A stretch of 64,000 nt of DNA from Oscillospiraceae bacterium (GCA_015068605.1 SVKF01000005.1:62001-126000), one strand, 5' to 3'; shown: positions 17,828 to 27,833, counted from the first letter of the stretch. Notes: generated by a model from the letters alone, not told the origin. Numbers and translations are program-made.

Positions 17828-18868
17828 TTAATCACACCTTTCTCTGTCAAGACGGTTTTTGCGGAGCTGTCCGCAGGCGGCATTTATATCGCTACCCATT
17901 TCCCGTCTGACGGTTGCAGGAATTTTATGATTTTCAAGATAAGACCTGAATTCCTCAACTTTATTTTTATCTGTCTTTTTAAAACCTGTTTCATTAACTG
18001 CGTTAACAGGGATAAGATTAACGTGACAAAGCATTCCAGATAGGAGCTTTGAGAGTTCCCTTGCAGTTTTAAGGTCATCATTGACCCCTGCAATAAGAGT
18101 ATATTCAAAGGAAATACGCCTGTTTGTCTTATATATATAATACTTACAAGCCTCCATTAAGGTTGCAATATTATATTTCTTATTTACGGGCATAATACTG
18201 TTTCGCATTTCATCATTTGTCGCATGAAGAGAGATTGAAAGAGTGATTTGCGGAGCAAGATGGGCAAGGTCACGGATTTTATCAGCAATTCCGCAGGTTG
18301 AAAGAGTTATATGCCTGTGTCCGATATTAAGACCGTCAGGGTGAGAAACATTTGATAAAAAAGTCATAACATTTTCAAAATTATCAAAAGGCTCACCAAT
18401 TCCCATCATAACAATATTGGAAATCCGTTCCTTAAGGTCATTTGAAACAACCATAACCTGACCGATTATTTCAGAGGGAGTCAAATTTCTTATTCGCCCA
18501 CCAATAGTTGAGGCGCAAAAGGCACAGCCCATACGACACCCAACCTGAGATGAAATGCAAATCGTGTATCCATGTTTATATTTCATTAAAACCGATTCAA
18601 TATAATTCCCATCATCTAATTTTAACAGATATTTACGGGTTTCGTCAATACCTGACACAAATTTTTCCTCAATTTCCGGCAAAAAGACTGTTGAAATGGA
18701 AGAAAGTCTTTCCCGAAGGTCTTTTGAAAGGTTGGTCATATCGTCAATGGAATTAATTCCGAGATACAGCCATTTGAAAATTTGCTTGGCTCTGAATTTA
18801 GGCTCACCAAGCCCAAGGATGAATTCTTCAAGCTTTTCGTATGTAAGGTCGCGAAGATTAATCTTCAT
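17828..18868 (-). CDS. rlmN: 23S rRNA (adenine(2503)-C(2))-methyltransferase
   Basis: Radical-SAM enzyme that methylates C2 of A2503 in 23S rRNA and of A37 in some tRNAs. The 346-aa protein has the cluster motif CRMGCAFC near residue 110, SMMGIGEP-like VMMGIGEPFDN near residue 150, LSTCG near residue 185 and the C-terminal NAACGQL, which holds the Cys that forms the methyl-carrying intermediate. It is separated by a single base from the phosphatase start. Confidence 0.96.
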   Translation of the reverse strand: MKINLRDLTYEKLEEFILGLGEPKFRAKQIFKWLYLGINSIDDMTNLSKDLRERLSSISTVFLPEIEEKFVSGIDETRKYLLKLDDGNYIESVLMKYKHGYTICISSQVGCRMGCAFCASTIGGRIRNLTPSEIIGQVMVVSNDLKERISNIVMMGIGEPFDNFENVMTFLSNVSHPDGLNIGHRHITLSTCGIADKIRDLAHLAPQITLSISLHATNDEMRNSIMPVNKKYNIATLMEACKYYIYKTNRRISFEYTLIAGVNDDLKTARELSKLLSGMLCHVNLIPVNAVNETGFKKTDKNKVEEFRSYLENHKIPATVRREMGSDINAACGQLRKNRLDRERCD

Positions 18869-18874
18869 ATCAAA

Positions 18875-20155
18875 TCAGTTCCTTTTCATTTTACAAATAT
18901 AAAATCCGCTCTCTCCGTGTATGCCTGTCAGAATTTGTTGACGGGATACAGCGGAAAATTCCTTGTTTTCTTCAAGGAAACAATCTATAACGCAGTCATT
19001 TTCCTCTTTTAAAATTGTGCAGGTGCAATAAAGAAGAATTCCACCCGGCTTAACATATCCGGAGGCGGTTTTAATAAGCTTTTTCTGTATTTGGGAAAGC
19101 TCATCAATGTCTTCTTCCAATCGTGTCCATTTGATATCAGGCTTTTTATGTATAACACCAATTCCGGAGCATGGTGCGTCAAGGATGACCCTATCCGCCT
19201 TGTTTATATATTGAGGAAGCTCGTTACAACCATCATTAACCGATGCTGTAATTATATCTATCCCAAGCCGTTTTGCAGAATTTTCGATAAGATTTATCTT
19301 ATGGGGATGAATATCAAATGAAAGGATTTCCCCTTGGTTTTCCATAAGCTCCGCAGTTGCACAGCTTTTTCCGCCGGGAGAGGCGCAGATGTCCATTATA
19401 AACTCACCCTTTTGAGGTGAAAGTGTCTTAACCGCCATATAAGAGCTTATATTCTGAAGAGAATATAGTCCATCCCGATAGGCTTTGGAATTGTCGATAT
19501 TTATTTTCCCCGAAACTGTGAGGCAATCTCTTGAGAGAGGCGATAATGATGACTCAATTCCTTCATTTTTGAGAATTTCAATAAGCTCCGGTGCGGTTGT
19601 TTTCAGCCTGTTCACCCGAAGATTAACAGGGTGAGGTTTGTTGCTTTCCGCCATAAATGCCTCAACCTCATCAGAGGAATATTGCGACAAAAGTTTGTCG
19701 GTCAGCCAAAGAGGAAAGGAATATTTTACGGAAAGATATTGGGATAAATCCTCTTTTTCGGGGAAGGTAATGTTGTCAATATTCCTTGATACATTCCGAA
19801 GGACCCCGTTTATAAACCGACCTGCCGCCGCATGGGCATATTTCTTTGAAAGCTTGACACTTTCGTTGCAGGCGGCGCTGTGAGGCACTTTATCCATATA
19901 GTACATTTGGTATATTCCCAGCCTTAAAATGTTTTTGACCCAGGGAGTCATTTTTTTAAGCTTAACAGAGGAAAACTGCATAATTATATGGTCAAGAGCA
20001 AGTTTGTTCTTTGCTATTCCATACATAATTTCTGTGACAAATCCTCGGTCAGAGGGAGCAGCTCCATAAAGAGAGTCTGACAAAACACGGTTAAAATATC
20101 CACCGTTTTCTTCGATTTCATATAAAGCCTTTAAGATAATTTCTCTTGAATTCAT
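18875..20155 (-). CDS. rsmB: 16S rRNA (cytosine(967)-C(5))-methyltransferase
   Basis: A 426-aa protein. Residues 1-130 form a NusB-like RNA-binding domain (RFINGVLRNVSR). The methyltransferase part has DICASPGGKS as SAM motif I near residue 253, DAPCSGIG with one active-site Cys near residue 323, and LLYCTCT with the catalytic Cys near residue 375. It modifies C967 before 30S assembly. Seven bases separate it from rlmN. Confidence 0.95.
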   Translation of the reverse strand: MNSREIILKALYEIEENGGYFNRVLSDSLYGAAPSDRGFVTEIMYGIAKNKLALDHIIMQFSSVKLKKMTPWVKNILRLGIYQMYYMDKVPHSAACNESVKLSKKYAHAAAGRFINGVLRNVSRNIDNITFPEKEDLSQYLSVKYSFPLWLTDKLLSQYSSDEVEAFMAESNKPHPVNLRVNRLKTTAPELIEILKNEGIESSLSPLSRDCLTVSGKINIDNSKAYRDGLYSLQNISSYMAVKTLSPQKGEFIMDICASPGGKSCATAELMENQGEILSFDIHPHKINLIENSAKRLGIDIITASVNDGCNELPQYINKADRVILDAPCSGIGVIHKKPDIKWTRLEEDIDELSQIQKKLIKTASGYVKPGGILLYCTCTILKEENDCVIDCFLEENKEFSAVSRQQILTGIHGESGFYICKMKRN

Positions 20156-20158
20156 AGT

Positions 20159-20857
20159 CTAATCTCTGTTTCTTCCGTTTGCAAGAACCAAAAGTCTCAA
20201 AAGGTTGCCGATTGCAACAGCGGCAGACGCAACATAGGTAAGAGCGGCAGCCTTTAAAACCTTTTTCGCACCTTTAAGCTCGTTTTCATCTAAAATATAT
20301 GCAGTATCTAAAGTCTTGATAGCTCTGCGACTTGCGTTAAATTCAACAGGCAATGTAACAAGCTGAAAAAGCACGGTAAGAGAGAACAAAATTATTCCGC
20401 CCCAGATAAGAGCAGGGTTTGCAACAATAATACCAATGATTGCAAGAGGAAATGCAGCAAAGGATGAAATCTGAACAACGGGAACAATTGTGTTTCTGAC
20501 TTTAATTGGTGCATAAGCTGTTGCGTGCTGAACTGCATGACCAACCTCGTGAGCCGCAACTCCGATTGCCGCAACAGAGGTGCTTGAATAGGTCGAATCG
20601 CTTAATCTGACAACATTTGCTTTAGGGTCAAAATGGTCGCTTAAGTGACCTGAAACACGCTCGATTGCAACATGGGTAAGTCCGTTCATATCAAGGATTT
20701 TTCTTGCAACCTCGTGAGCTGTGTAACCATGTCGGTTGCCCATTGTTTTGAACTTGTTAAAAGTTGAATTAACATTAAACTGTGCCCACATAGCAACTAT
20801 GAGTGCAGGCAAAACAAAAATGATATAAGTTGTATCGATTCCGTAAAAAAATGGCAT
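20159..20857 (-). CDS. Zinc metallopeptidase, YugP family membrane protein
   Basis: A 232-aa membrane protein with a first helix at residues 7-25, the zinc-binding AAHEVGHAVQHA near residue 99 (HExxH), and helices near residues 120-170 and at the C-terminus. It matches the YugP/DUF zinc metallopeptidase family in length and motif; the substrate is unknown. RBS AAGGAGAA precedes the start. In Bacillus this gene is not in the fmt-rsmB operon, so its place here is a Clostridia-type insertion. Confidence 0.88.
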   Translation of the reverse strand: MPFFYGIDTTYIIFVLPALIVAMWAQFNVNSTFNKFKTMGNRHGYTAHEVARKILDMNGLTHVAIERVSGHLSDHFDPKANVVRLSDSTYSSTSVAAIGVAAHEVGHAVQHATAYAPIKVRNTIVPVVQISSFAAFPLAIIGIIVANPALIWGGIILFSLTVLFQLVTLPVEFNASRRAIKTLDTAYILDENELKGAKKVLKAAALTYVASAAVAIGNLLRLLVLANGRNRD

Positions 20858-20873
20858 AATATATTCTCCTTAT

Positions 20874-21803
20874 TTAAGATAATAATTCTCCTATATCGAT
20901 TGAGTTTCCGTTCAAAAAACTTGCGGTGTCCATGCGTTTCTTACCGAAAAGCTGAACTTCGGAAATAAGAAGAGAAACTCCGTCTCCGCAGGCAACTTCA
21001 ATTTTCTTTGAGGGAAGCCCGATTATTTCTCCGGCGGCGGCGTTGGTTTTTCCGCCAACATCGGCAGTATAAATTTTCAGAACTTCGCCTTTATATAGTG
21101 TATGAGCCACGGGGTACGGATTTGTACCCTTTATCAAAGAAAAAATTTCCTTTGCTGATTTTGACCAGTCAATTTTGCCGGTTTCTTTGTCAAGCATTTT
21201 GGCATAAGTTGCTTCGTCGTGATTTTGCGGTGTTCTCGTAATGCTTCCGTTTTCAATTTTCTCGAGAGTTTTAAGAAGGGTTTTTGCACCGATTAACGAA
21301 AGTCTGTCAAAAAGCTCTCCGGCGGTTTCCTTTTCACCAATAGGTATTTTTTCGATGAAAAGAATGTCGCCCGTGTCTATTCCCTCGTTCATGAGCTGAA
21401 TGGTAATTCCCGTTTCGGCTTCTCCATCGATTATGGCACGCTGAATAGGAGCGGCGCCGCGATATTTCGGGAGAATTGAACCGTGGATGTTTATGCAACC
21501 GTATTTGGGATAATCAAGAATATATGAGGGAAGAATTTTTCCGTATGCCGCAACAACTATTATGTCCGGATTGAGGGTTTTCAATTCTTCGGAAAATGCT
21601 TCGTTTTTCAGTGTTTCAGGTTGGAAAACCGGAATATTATGAGAGAGCGCACATTCCTTAACCGGCGGAGGAGTGAGCTTATGTCCTCTGCCCTTGGGTT
21701 TGTCGGGCTGGGTTAAAACTCCGCAAATTTCATAATTATTTTCAATTAAAGCAAGTAATGACGGAACAGCAAAATCAGGTGTTCCCATATAAAGAATTTT
21801 CAA
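20874..21803 (-). CDS. fmt: Methionyl-tRNA formyltransferase
   Basis: Formylates initiator Met-tRNA. The 309-aa protein shows LYMGTPDFAVPSL at the N-terminus, GYGKILPSYILD, HGSILPKYRGAAPIQRAI near residue 108 (the SLLPKYRG signature) and DTGDI. The ORF track begins at an ATG at 21827, but that ATG is upstream of the ribosome site: AAGGAGG followed by CTATCAGA leads to a TTG at 21803, giving LKILYMGTP, the family's usual start. The gene follows def in the same order as in Bacillus. Confidence 0.95.
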   Translation of the reverse strand: MKILYMGTPDFAVPSLLALIENNYEICGVLTQPDKPKGRGHKLTPPPVKECALSHNIPVFQPETLKNEAFSEELKTLNPDIIVVAAYGKILPSYILDYPKYGCINIHGSILPKYRGAAPIQRAIIDGEAETGITIQLMNEGIDTGDILFIEKIPIGEKETAGELFDRLSLIGAKTLLKTLEKIENGSITRTPQNHDEATYAKMLDKETGKIDWSKSAKEIFSLIKGTNPYPVAHTLYKGEVLKIYTADVGGKTNAAAGEIIGLPSKKIEVACGDGVSLLISEVQLFGKKRMDTASFLNGNSIDIGELLS

Positions 21804-21829
21804 TCTGATAGCCTCCTTAAAATGCAAAA

Positions 21830-22297
21830 TTAGTCTTCAAACTCATCGTCTTCTGCCCAACGGGTAACTTTTTCCATAAACATATGCCCGTCAAGATGTT
21901 CGATTTCATGGCAGAAGGCTCTTGCTGTAAGCTCTTCGCCGGTATAAGTGACCCACTCACCGTTTCTGTTCTGAAACTTTATTGTGACAGTCATAGGTCT
22001 TGTAACTTCACCGAATTTTCCCGGGTAACTCAAACAGCCTTCGTAGCCCGTCTGACTTCCGTCGGTTGAAATAATTTCCGGATTAATAAGCTCTAAAATC
22101 TCTTCGCCTGTGTCAACCAAAGCAATTCTCTTTAAAACACCAACCTGCGGAGCGGCAAGTCCGACTCCGTTTGATTCGATTAAAGTATCGTGCATATCTT
22201 CTAAAAGTGTTATTATTCTTTCGTCAAATTTATCGACAGTTCTGCATTTCTTTGTCAGAACATCGTCACCAACTTTAACAATATTTCGTATTGCCAT
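21830..22297 (-). CDS. def: Peptide deformylase
   Basis: Removes the formyl group from nascent proteins, pairing with Fmt. The three signature motifs are present: GVGLAAPQVG near residue 45, EGCLSYPG near residue 90 and FCHEIEHLDGHMF near residue 132, with the metal-binding Cys and two His. The start at 22297 (MAIRNIVK) is preferred over 22306 because AAAGGA lies about 9 nt before it and directly abuts the earlier ATG. The result is 155 aa. Confidence 0.96.
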   Translation of the reverse strand: MAIRNIVKVGDDVLTKKCRTVDKFDERIITLLEDMHDTLIESNGVGLAAPQVGVLKRIALVDTGEEILELINPEIISTDGSQTGYEGCLSYPGKFGEVTRPMTVTIKFQNRNGEWVTYTGEELTARAFCHEIEHLDGHMFMEKVTRWAEDDEFED

Positions 22298-22314
22298 TTC
22301 AATCATTCCTTTCC

Positions 22315-24540
22315 TTAAAACATATTTGTCGGATTTATATCTATACTTAAAAATATTTTATTAAGTGATTCACCGATTTTCGTAAGCTCCTTTAAAAGCG
22401 GATGAGAGGAGTTGCTGTCCGCCTTTAAAAGAATACGATACCTGTAAAGATTCTTTATTTTTGAAAGCGGAGCGGGGGTTGGTCCGTTTATTGAAAAAAC
22501 CGACGGATTATCCTTCATATATTTTTTAATATGAATTTCTGTTTTTTCCATAAATCCTTTGACCGAGTCCTCGTTTTCCCCCGATGCCATAATGGATATT
22601 ATGTCGCAAAATGGCGGATAGTTAAGCCGTCTGCGGCTGGAAATTTCCGAATTATAAAAATTTATATAATCGTGCTCTTTTGCGTATTTTATAACAGAGT
22701 TTTGAGGCTGATAAGTCTGAATGACTGCACGCCCCGGGATGTTTCCCCGTCCTGCTCTGCCGCAAACCTGGGTCAGAAGAGAAAAGCTTCTCTCTCCTGC
22801 ACGAAAATCGTCCATACACAAGGATGTGTCAGCCGCAAGAACCCCGACTAAAGTTACATCAGGGAAATCAAGCCCTTTGGTAACCATTTGTGTTCCGATT
22901 AGTATGTCGGCCTCACCTCTTCCGAAAGAAGAAAGAATTTCCTCATGACCGCCTTTGTGGGAAGTGGTATCCGTATCCATACGAAGAACTCTCGCTTCGG
23001 GGAATTTTGTTTTGATTGCCTCCTCAATTTTTTGAGTTCCCGTTCCGAAAAACTTAATGTGTTTTGAGCCACAATCAGGGCATATTTCTGGGATAGAGGC
23101 GGTTTTGCCGCAATAGTGGCACACCATCTGATTTAAATTTTTATGATAGGTCATGGAAACACTGCAATCTCCGCATTCCATAACATATCCGCATTGTCTG
23201 CAGGATACAAAGGTGGAATAACCGCGCCTGTTAAGAAAGAGGATGGTCTTGCTTTTGTTTTCAAGATTTTTTCGGATTTCATCCTGAAGGGCAAGAGATA
23301 AGGGTGAGAAATTCTTATAAGTAAAAAGTTCATTTCTCATATCAATGATTTTAACGGTCGGCATATCCATTTTGTTGTATCGCTTGACCATCTCGAAAAG
23401 AGTGTATTCCCCGTTTTGAGCTTTATAAAAGCCGGAAAGGGAGGGGGTTGCAGATGCTAAGAGCAATGTTGCCCCGTTTTCCATAGCCCGTTTTTCACCG
23501 ATATCACGAGCGTGATATTTTGGTGTGGTGTCGGATTTATAGCTGGTTTCGTGTTCCTCATCAAGAATTATAATTCCGATATTTTCAAAGGGGGCAAAAA
23601 TTGCAGACCTTGCTCCGACAACAACGCTGACTTCACCGTTTTTGATTTTATTCCATTGGTCAAAGCGTTCCCCCTGGGATAAACCGCTGTGGATAACTGC
23701 CACCATATCCCCGAACCGGCTGACAAAACGCTTGACGGTCTGTGGAGTCAGAGAGATTTCGGGGACGAGCATAATTGCCGTTTTTCCGCATTTGATACAG
23801 TGTTCAATTGCCTGAAGAAAAACCTCGGTTTTCCCTGAACCCGTAACACCACGAAGGAGAATGTTTTCAAATTTTGAAGACGAAATATTCTCTTTCAGGT
23901 GGTCGATTATAACTTTTTGCTCCGCCGTGGGAGTATATCCTTCGCTTGGAGCGTAGTTGTTTTTATTATATGCTTCTCTGTAAACCCTCTCATCGGAAAT
24001 ATTTATAAGCCCTTTTTTTAAAAGAGCATTTAGTGCGGCAGAATTGCCACCTGATTTTTCGTATAAATCCGTGGTTTTCAAAGGTGAGCTTTCACAGAGA
24101 ACTTTGAGCATCATACCCTGAACCTTTGCTCGCTTTGAAATCATTTCTTCGGCTTTTAAAAGAGCCTCACTTTTATCTGCAGAGAGAGAAACCATGCGAA
24201 CATTTTTCTCTTTGACTCCGCTCTCAATTCCCGGAGGAAGAAAAAGACGAAGCGCCTGATAAAAGGAACAAAAATATTTTTCCTTTATCCAAAGACAAAG
24301 GTCTAAAATCTCTTTTGAGCAAAGAGGGGATGAGTCAATAACTTTTTTTATAGGTTTAAGATTATCAAATTCACTCTCAGACAAAATATCCACAATAATG
24401 CCACGGGCAGAAACGTTCCGATAGCCAAACGGCACCAAAACTCTCATGCCGACAGATGCATTAATCCCGTCGGGAATAAGATAGTCAAAGCATTGGTCGA
24501 TATTATGTTCACGATTGTTTAAAATAACCCTTGCAATCAT
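22315..24540 (-). CDS. priA: Primosomal protein N' (replication restart helicase)
   Basis: A 741-aa superfamily 2 helicase that reloads the replisome at collapsed forks. It shows an N-terminal DNA-binding domain (CFDYLIPDG), Walker [13 protein letters not shown] near residue 228, DEEH box, and a zinc-binding insertion with paired cysteines CRQCGYVMECGDC and CHYCG...CPDCGS near residues 460-505. GTQMVTKGLDFPDV and QVCGRAGRG are the late helicase motifs. Order priA-def-fmt is standard. Confidence 0.96.
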   Translation of the reverse strand: MIARVILNNREHNIDQCFDYLIPDGINASVGMRVLVPFGYRNVSARGIIVDILSESEFDNLKPIKKVIDSSPLCSKEILDLCLWIKEKYFCSFYQALRLFLPPGIESGVKEKNVRMVSLSADKSEALLKAEEMISKRAKVQGMMLKVLCESSPLKTTDLYEKSGGNSAALNALLKKGLINISDERVYREAYNKNNYAPSEGYTPTAEQKVIIDHLKENISSSKFENILLRGVTGSGKTEVFLQAIEHCIKCGKTAIMLVPEISLTPQTVKRFVSRFGDMVAVIHSGLSQGERFDQWNKIKNGEVSVVVGARSAIFAPFENIGIIILDEEHETSYKSDTTPKYHARDIGEKRAMENGATLLLASATPSLSGFYKAQNGEYTLFEMVKRYNKMDMPTVKIIDMRNELFTYKNFSPLSLALQDEIRKNLENKSKTILFLNRRGYSTFVSCRQCGYVMECGDCSVSMTYHKNLNQMVCHYCGKTASIPEICPDCGSKHIKFFGTGTQKIEEAIKTKFPEARVLRMDTDTTSHKGGHEEILSSFGRGEADILIGTQMVTKGLDFPDVTLVGVLAADTSLCMDDFRAGERSFSLLTQVCGRAGRGNIPGRAVIQTYQPQNSVIKYAKEHDYINFYNSEISSRRRLNYPPFCDIISIMASGENEDSVKGFMEKTEIHIKKYMKDNPSVFSINGPTPAPLSKIKNLYRYRILLKADSNSSHPLLKELTKIGESLNKIFLSIDINPTNMF

Positions 24541-24542
24541 TT

Positions 24543-25730
24543 TTATTTAATCCTGTCTAAAATTTTATTGGCAACATCTTCCTTTGATGAAAGAGGAAGT
24601 GTGTTTTTTTCACCGTTTTTATCTATAATTGTAACTATATTTGTGTCAACTCCAAAGCCTGCGCCTTCATTTTTAATGTTGTTGGCAACAATAAAATCAA
24701 GATTTTTCGATTTAAGCTTGTGGGTTGCATTTTCTATTAAATCCTGTGTTTCCATACAGAAACCGATAAGTGTTTTTCTTCCTCCGAACTTCTCGCCCAG
24801 ACTCTTTAAAATATCGGGGTTTGAGGTAAGGGAAAGGGTCATATTTCCATTTTTCTTAATCTTTTCGTCAGAAATAGTTTCAGGACGGTAATCAGCCACA
24901 GCCGCCGCCTTAATGATAACATCGCAGCTCTCTGCGTTTTCCATAACAGCATCATACATATCTCTTGCAGAGGTGACGGAAATGAAATTCGCATTTGGGG
25001 GAGGCAGGATATTTGTCTTGCCGGAAACCAAAATAACTTCAGCCCCACGGCATAAGGCAGCCTTTGCGATAGCGTAACCCATTTTTCCGCTGGAATGATT
25101 GGTTATATAGCGGACAGGGTCAAATGCTTCTTGCGTAGGTCCTGCCGTCACAAGGATTTTCTTGCCCTTTAAATCCTTTACCGGATATAAAAGAGCGTTT
25201 CTGATTTCGTCAATAATGGTATCCACAGAAGCCAGCTTTCCTTCGCCCGTATCACCGCAGGCAAGTCTTCCGCAGTCCGGATTTATAAATAGATAATCAA
25301 GGTCTTTTAAGGTTTTTATGTTTCGACAAAGAATGGGATTTTTATACATATTTGTGTTCATTGCAGGAGCAATAATGACGGGAGCTGTTGTTGCCATAAC
25401 CGTGGTTGAAACCATATCGTCTGCAATCCCGTTTGCAATTTTGCCTATAATATTGGCGGTTGCAGGGATAATTGCGATAATATCAGCCGCTTTGGCAAGA
25501 GAAATGTGTTGAATTTCCCAAGCCTTTGGCTCTTCAAACATAGAAACCGCAACAGGATTTTGAGAAATTGCCTGAAAGGTGATGGGGGATACAAATTCCG
25601 TTGCGGATTTTGTCATCATAACCTTGACATCCGCTCCAAGCTTTTTAAGCCCCGAAACAACATCTAAAGCCTTATAAACGGCTATTCCGCCGGTAACTCC
25701 AAGCACAACTGTTTTTCCTTTTAATACCAT
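24543..25730 (-). CDS. coaBC: Bifunctional phosphopantothenoylcysteine decarboxylase/phosphopantothenate-cysteine ligase
   Basis: Two steps of coenzyme A synthesis in one 395-aa protein. The N-terminal flavin-binding CoaC half (residues 1-180) has LGVTGGIAVYKA, the catalytic-His region near EIQHISLA, PAMNTNMY near residue 122 and CGDTGEGKLA. The C-terminal CoaB half has VTAGPTQEAFDPVRYITNHSSGKMGYA, the nucleotide and dimer motif, and KIKKNGN near residue 290. It is located between rpoZ and priA as usual. Confidence 0.95.
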   Translation of the reverse strand: MVLKGKTVVLGVTGGIAVYKALDVVSGLKKLGADVKVMMTKSATEFVSPITFQAISQNPVAVSMFEEPKAWEIQHISLAKAADIIAIIPATANIIGKIANGIADDMVSTTVMATTAPVIIAPAMNTNMYKNPILCRNIKTLKDLDYLFINPDCGRLACGDTGEGKLASVDTIIDEIRNALLYPVKDLKGKKILVTAGPTQEAFDPVRYITNHSSGKMGYAIAKAALCRGAEVILVSGKTNILPPPNANFISVTSARDMYDAVMENAESCDVIIKAAAVADYRPETISDEKIKKNGNMTLSLTSNPDILKSLGEKFGGRKTLIGFCMETQDLIENATHKLKSKNLDFIVANNIKNEGAGFGVDTNIVTIIDKNGEKNTLPLSSKEDVANKILDRIK

Positions 25731-25777
25731 AAAATCATATCCTTTCTCAAAAGATATAAACCTTTAAAAATCCGAAA

Positions 25778-25806
25778 CGGACTGGTCGCAAGGAAGGAGC
25801 AGTCCG
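25778..25806 (-). other. Intercistronic hairpin between rpoZ and coaBC
   Basis: CGGACTG pairs with CAGTCCG across a 15-nt loop in the 86-nt gap between rpoZ and coaBC, followed on the - strand by TTTCGGATTTTTAAA. It could be a partial terminator or an RNA-processing and stability element that uncouples the upstream genes from coaBC. Confidence 0.45.
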
Positions 25807-25816
25807 AAAAGGTGAA

Positions 25817-26017
25817 TTATTCGCTTGTTTTATCAAAGGCAATTTTGCCTTCGTAAACCTCGTTAACCGCAATGGTAACATCCTTGTTGCTGTCAACAGT
25901 GGTAAGAGGCGTTGCTCCCTGGGATAACTGTCTTGCTCTCTTTGCGGTTTCGATAACGAGAGTGTATCTGCTCCCTGTCTTCTTAACAAGTTCTGTAATT
26001 GGTGGGTAAATCATCAT
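25817..26017 (-). CDS. rpoZ: DNA-directed RNA polymerase subunit omega
   Basis: A 66-aa protein of the RpoZ family that assists folding and assembly of RNA polymerase beta'. It has the conserved core YTLVIETAKRARQL (residues 18-31) with the basic RAR segment. AAGGAGAA precedes the tandem ATG-ATG start. The position between gmk and coaBC is diagnostic in Firmicutes. Confidence 0.93.
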   Translation of the reverse strand: MMIYPPITELVKKTGSRYTLVIETAKRARQLSQGATPLTTVDSNKDVTIAVNEVYEGKIAFDKTSE

Positions 26018-26022
26018 AATGC

Positions 26023-26583
26023 TTATTCTCCTTCTGTAATAATATTTTCAATCTCCAGAATTGCAGTCTGAAGGTCATTGTTTACAACGATTCGGTCATA
26101 ATTGTCCTTTAATTTAAGTTCTTCTTTGGCAAGCTCAATTCGGGCTTTAATGCTTTCGGGTGTTTCACTTCCCCTGCCGATAAGTCGTTTTTCAAGCTCC
26201 TCAACCGAGGGAGTGTCAATGAAAATCAGCATTGCATCGGGTACGAGTGAGCGAACATTAAGCGCTCCGCAAACCTCTATTTCAAGAATGATGTCTTTTC
26301 CGCTCTCAAGAGCCTTATTGACAGGCTCAACGGGAGTTCCATAGTAATTCCCGTTATAGGTAGCCCATTCCAAAAGCTGATTATTTTCAATCATGGACTT
26401 GAATTCATTTTCGGTTTTAAAGAAGTATGTAACGCCTTCGGTGTCTTCTTCGCGCATAGGACGGGTGGTTGCCGAAACGGAAAGGGAAAGCTGTGGGTTC
26501 CTTTTAAGAAGCTCTCGGCAGATTGTTCCCTTGCCAACTCCCGAAGGGCCGGAAATAACATATAGTGTACCTTTTTTATTCAT
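26023..26583 (-). CDS. gmk: Guanylate kinase
   Basis: Phosphorylates GMP to GDP. The protein has the P-loop [10 protein letters not shown] near residue 11, [19 protein letters not shown] near residue 38 for GMP binding, and EIEVCGA. The ORF track begins at 26610, inside remA; the ATG at 26583 ([12 protein letters not shown]) has GAGGAA upstream and gives 186 aa. Its first 8 bases overlap the 3' end of remA (ATGAATAA), suggesting coupled translation. Confidence 0.95.
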   Translation of the reverse strand: MNKKGTLYVISGPSGVGKGTICRELLKRNPQLSLSVSATTRPMREEDTEGVTYFFKTENEFKSMIENNQLLEWATYNGNYYGTPVEPVNKALESGKDIILEIEVCGALNVRSLVPDAMLIFIDTPSVEELEKRLIGRGSETPESIKARIELAKEELKLKDNYDRIVVNNDLQTAILEIENIITEGE

Positions 26584-26866
26584 CTTCAAGTTCCTCGTTT
26601 TCGCTGTCATCTGTAACAGTTATTTCATCATCACGGCTCTGTGCACGACCGGCAATAGTTTCTGTCTGAATTGCGGATAAAATAACATGGTCGCTGTCTG
26701 TAATCAAAACCGCACGGGTGCGTCGTCCGCAGCTTGCGTCAATTAAAAGACCTTTATCCCTTGCCTCCTGAACAATACGCTTAATGGGGGCGGATTCGGG
26801 GCTTACTATAGCAATAACACGGCTTCCCGAAACGATGTTGCCAAATCCAATATTAATAAGCTTCAT
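26576..26866 (-). CDS. remA: DUF370/RemA family extracellular matrix regulator
   Basis: RemA is a small DNA-binding protein that activates biofilm-matrix operons in Bacillus subtilis. The 96-aa protein has the family opening [29 protein letters not shown] and the [15 protein letters not shown] segment. The C-terminus is an acidic tail (ENEELEDE) longer than in the shortest members. It lies between yicC and gmk, the same neighbourhood as B. subtilis remA. Whether it regulates matrix genes in this organism is inference. Confidence 0.93.
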   Translation of the reverse strand: MKLINIGFGNIVSGSRVIAIVSPESAPIKRIVQEARDKGLLIDASCGRRTRAVLITDSDHVILSAIQTETIAGRAQSRDDEITVTDDSENEELEDE

Positions 26867-26892
26867 AATGTCAAAACACCCTCTCTGAAAAA

Positions 26893-27768
26893 CTATTCTA
26901 TATTCTGAATTTGTTCTCTGATTTTTTCGATTTCAGATTTGATTTCAACCACCATGGAAGCGATTTCGATATCATTTGCCTTCGAGCCGATGGTGTTTGT
27001 TTCTCTGTTCATTTCCTGAATAATAAAGTCAAGCTTTTTACCGATTGGCTTGTCCGTTTTAATCGCATTTTTAAATGCCTTCATGTGACTTCTTAAGCGG
27101 ACAGTTTCCTCGTCGATTGCAACCTTGTCGGCAAAAATGGCGGTCTCCGTGATGAGCCTGTTCTCATCAACTGCGGTGTCCTCGATAAGCTCGCGAATTT
27201 TTGCTTCAAGATTTTCACGATACTGGCGAACGGTTTCGGGAGAACGGGCTTCGATTTTCTCAAGCTCACCGGAAATGAAATCAAGGTGAGAGAGAATGTT
27301 TGCCTCAAGTCTTGCACCCTCTTCACTGCGCATTCTGTTAAAGTCATCAAATGCGGCAATTAAAGCGGTGTTTATAATCTCAAACATTTTTTCTTCGTCA
27401 ATTTCTTTGTATTCAACGCTGAAAATATCACTATATCTCGCAACGGTTGAAACCTTAATATCATCCTCAATGCCGAGAGCTGCAAGCTCCTTTAAAACAT
27501 TTATGTAATTTTGGGCAAGAGCTTGATTGAGGGTTATAACCTTATCATCGCCCTCTTGCTCCTTAATGGAAACACTAATTTCAATTTTTCCTCTTGAAAT
27601 GTATTCGGAAGCGGTCTGGCGGATTTTATCCTCAATAAAATTATAGCATCTCGGAATACGCACAGAGCAATCCATATATCTGTGATTAACAGAGCGAATT
27701 TGAACATTAAGAGTGAAATTATCAATCACAAGTTCGCATCTTCCGAAACCTGTCATACTTTTAAGCAT
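26893..27768 (-). CDS. yicC: YicC/YloC family endoribonuclease
   Basis: The 291-aa protein begins [10 protein letters not shown] and carries [11 protein letters not shown] near residue 26 and the C-terminal [24 protein letters not shown], the best conserved part of the family. YicC proteins are divalent-metal-dependent endoribonucleases involved in RNA turnover. It is the first gene of the operon, with AAAGGAG before the ATG and a sigma-A-like promoter about 40 bp upstream. Confidence 0.93.
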   Translation of the reverse strand: MLKSMTGFGRCELVIDNFTLNVQIRSVNHRYMDCSVRIPRCYNFIEDKIRQTASEYISRGKIEISVSIKEQEGDDKVITLNQALAQNYINVLKELAALGIEDDIKVSTVARYSDIFSVEYKEIDEEKMFEIINTALIAAFDDFNRMRSEEGARLEANILSHLDFISGELEKIEARSPETVRQYRENLEAKIRELIEDTAVDENRLITETAIFADKVAIDEETVRLRSHMKAFKNAIKTDKPIGKKLDFIIQEMNRETNTIGSKANDIEIASMVVEIKSEIEKIREQIQNIE

Positions 27769-27804
27769 GGTAAAACTCCTTTGTTTAATACTTAATCAAC
27801 ATAT

Positions 27805-27833
27805 AGTATACCACAAATTTTCGGAAAATGCAA
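27805..27833 (-). promoter_or_regulatory. Sigma-A-like promoter of the yicC-to-rpe operon
   Basis: On the - strand TTGCAT, exactly 17 bp, then TATACT, positioned 36 bp before the yicC ATG. This is the only strong promoter seen for the long - strand operon. The same hexamer pair with the same spacing occurs before rsmE. Confidence 0.8.
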
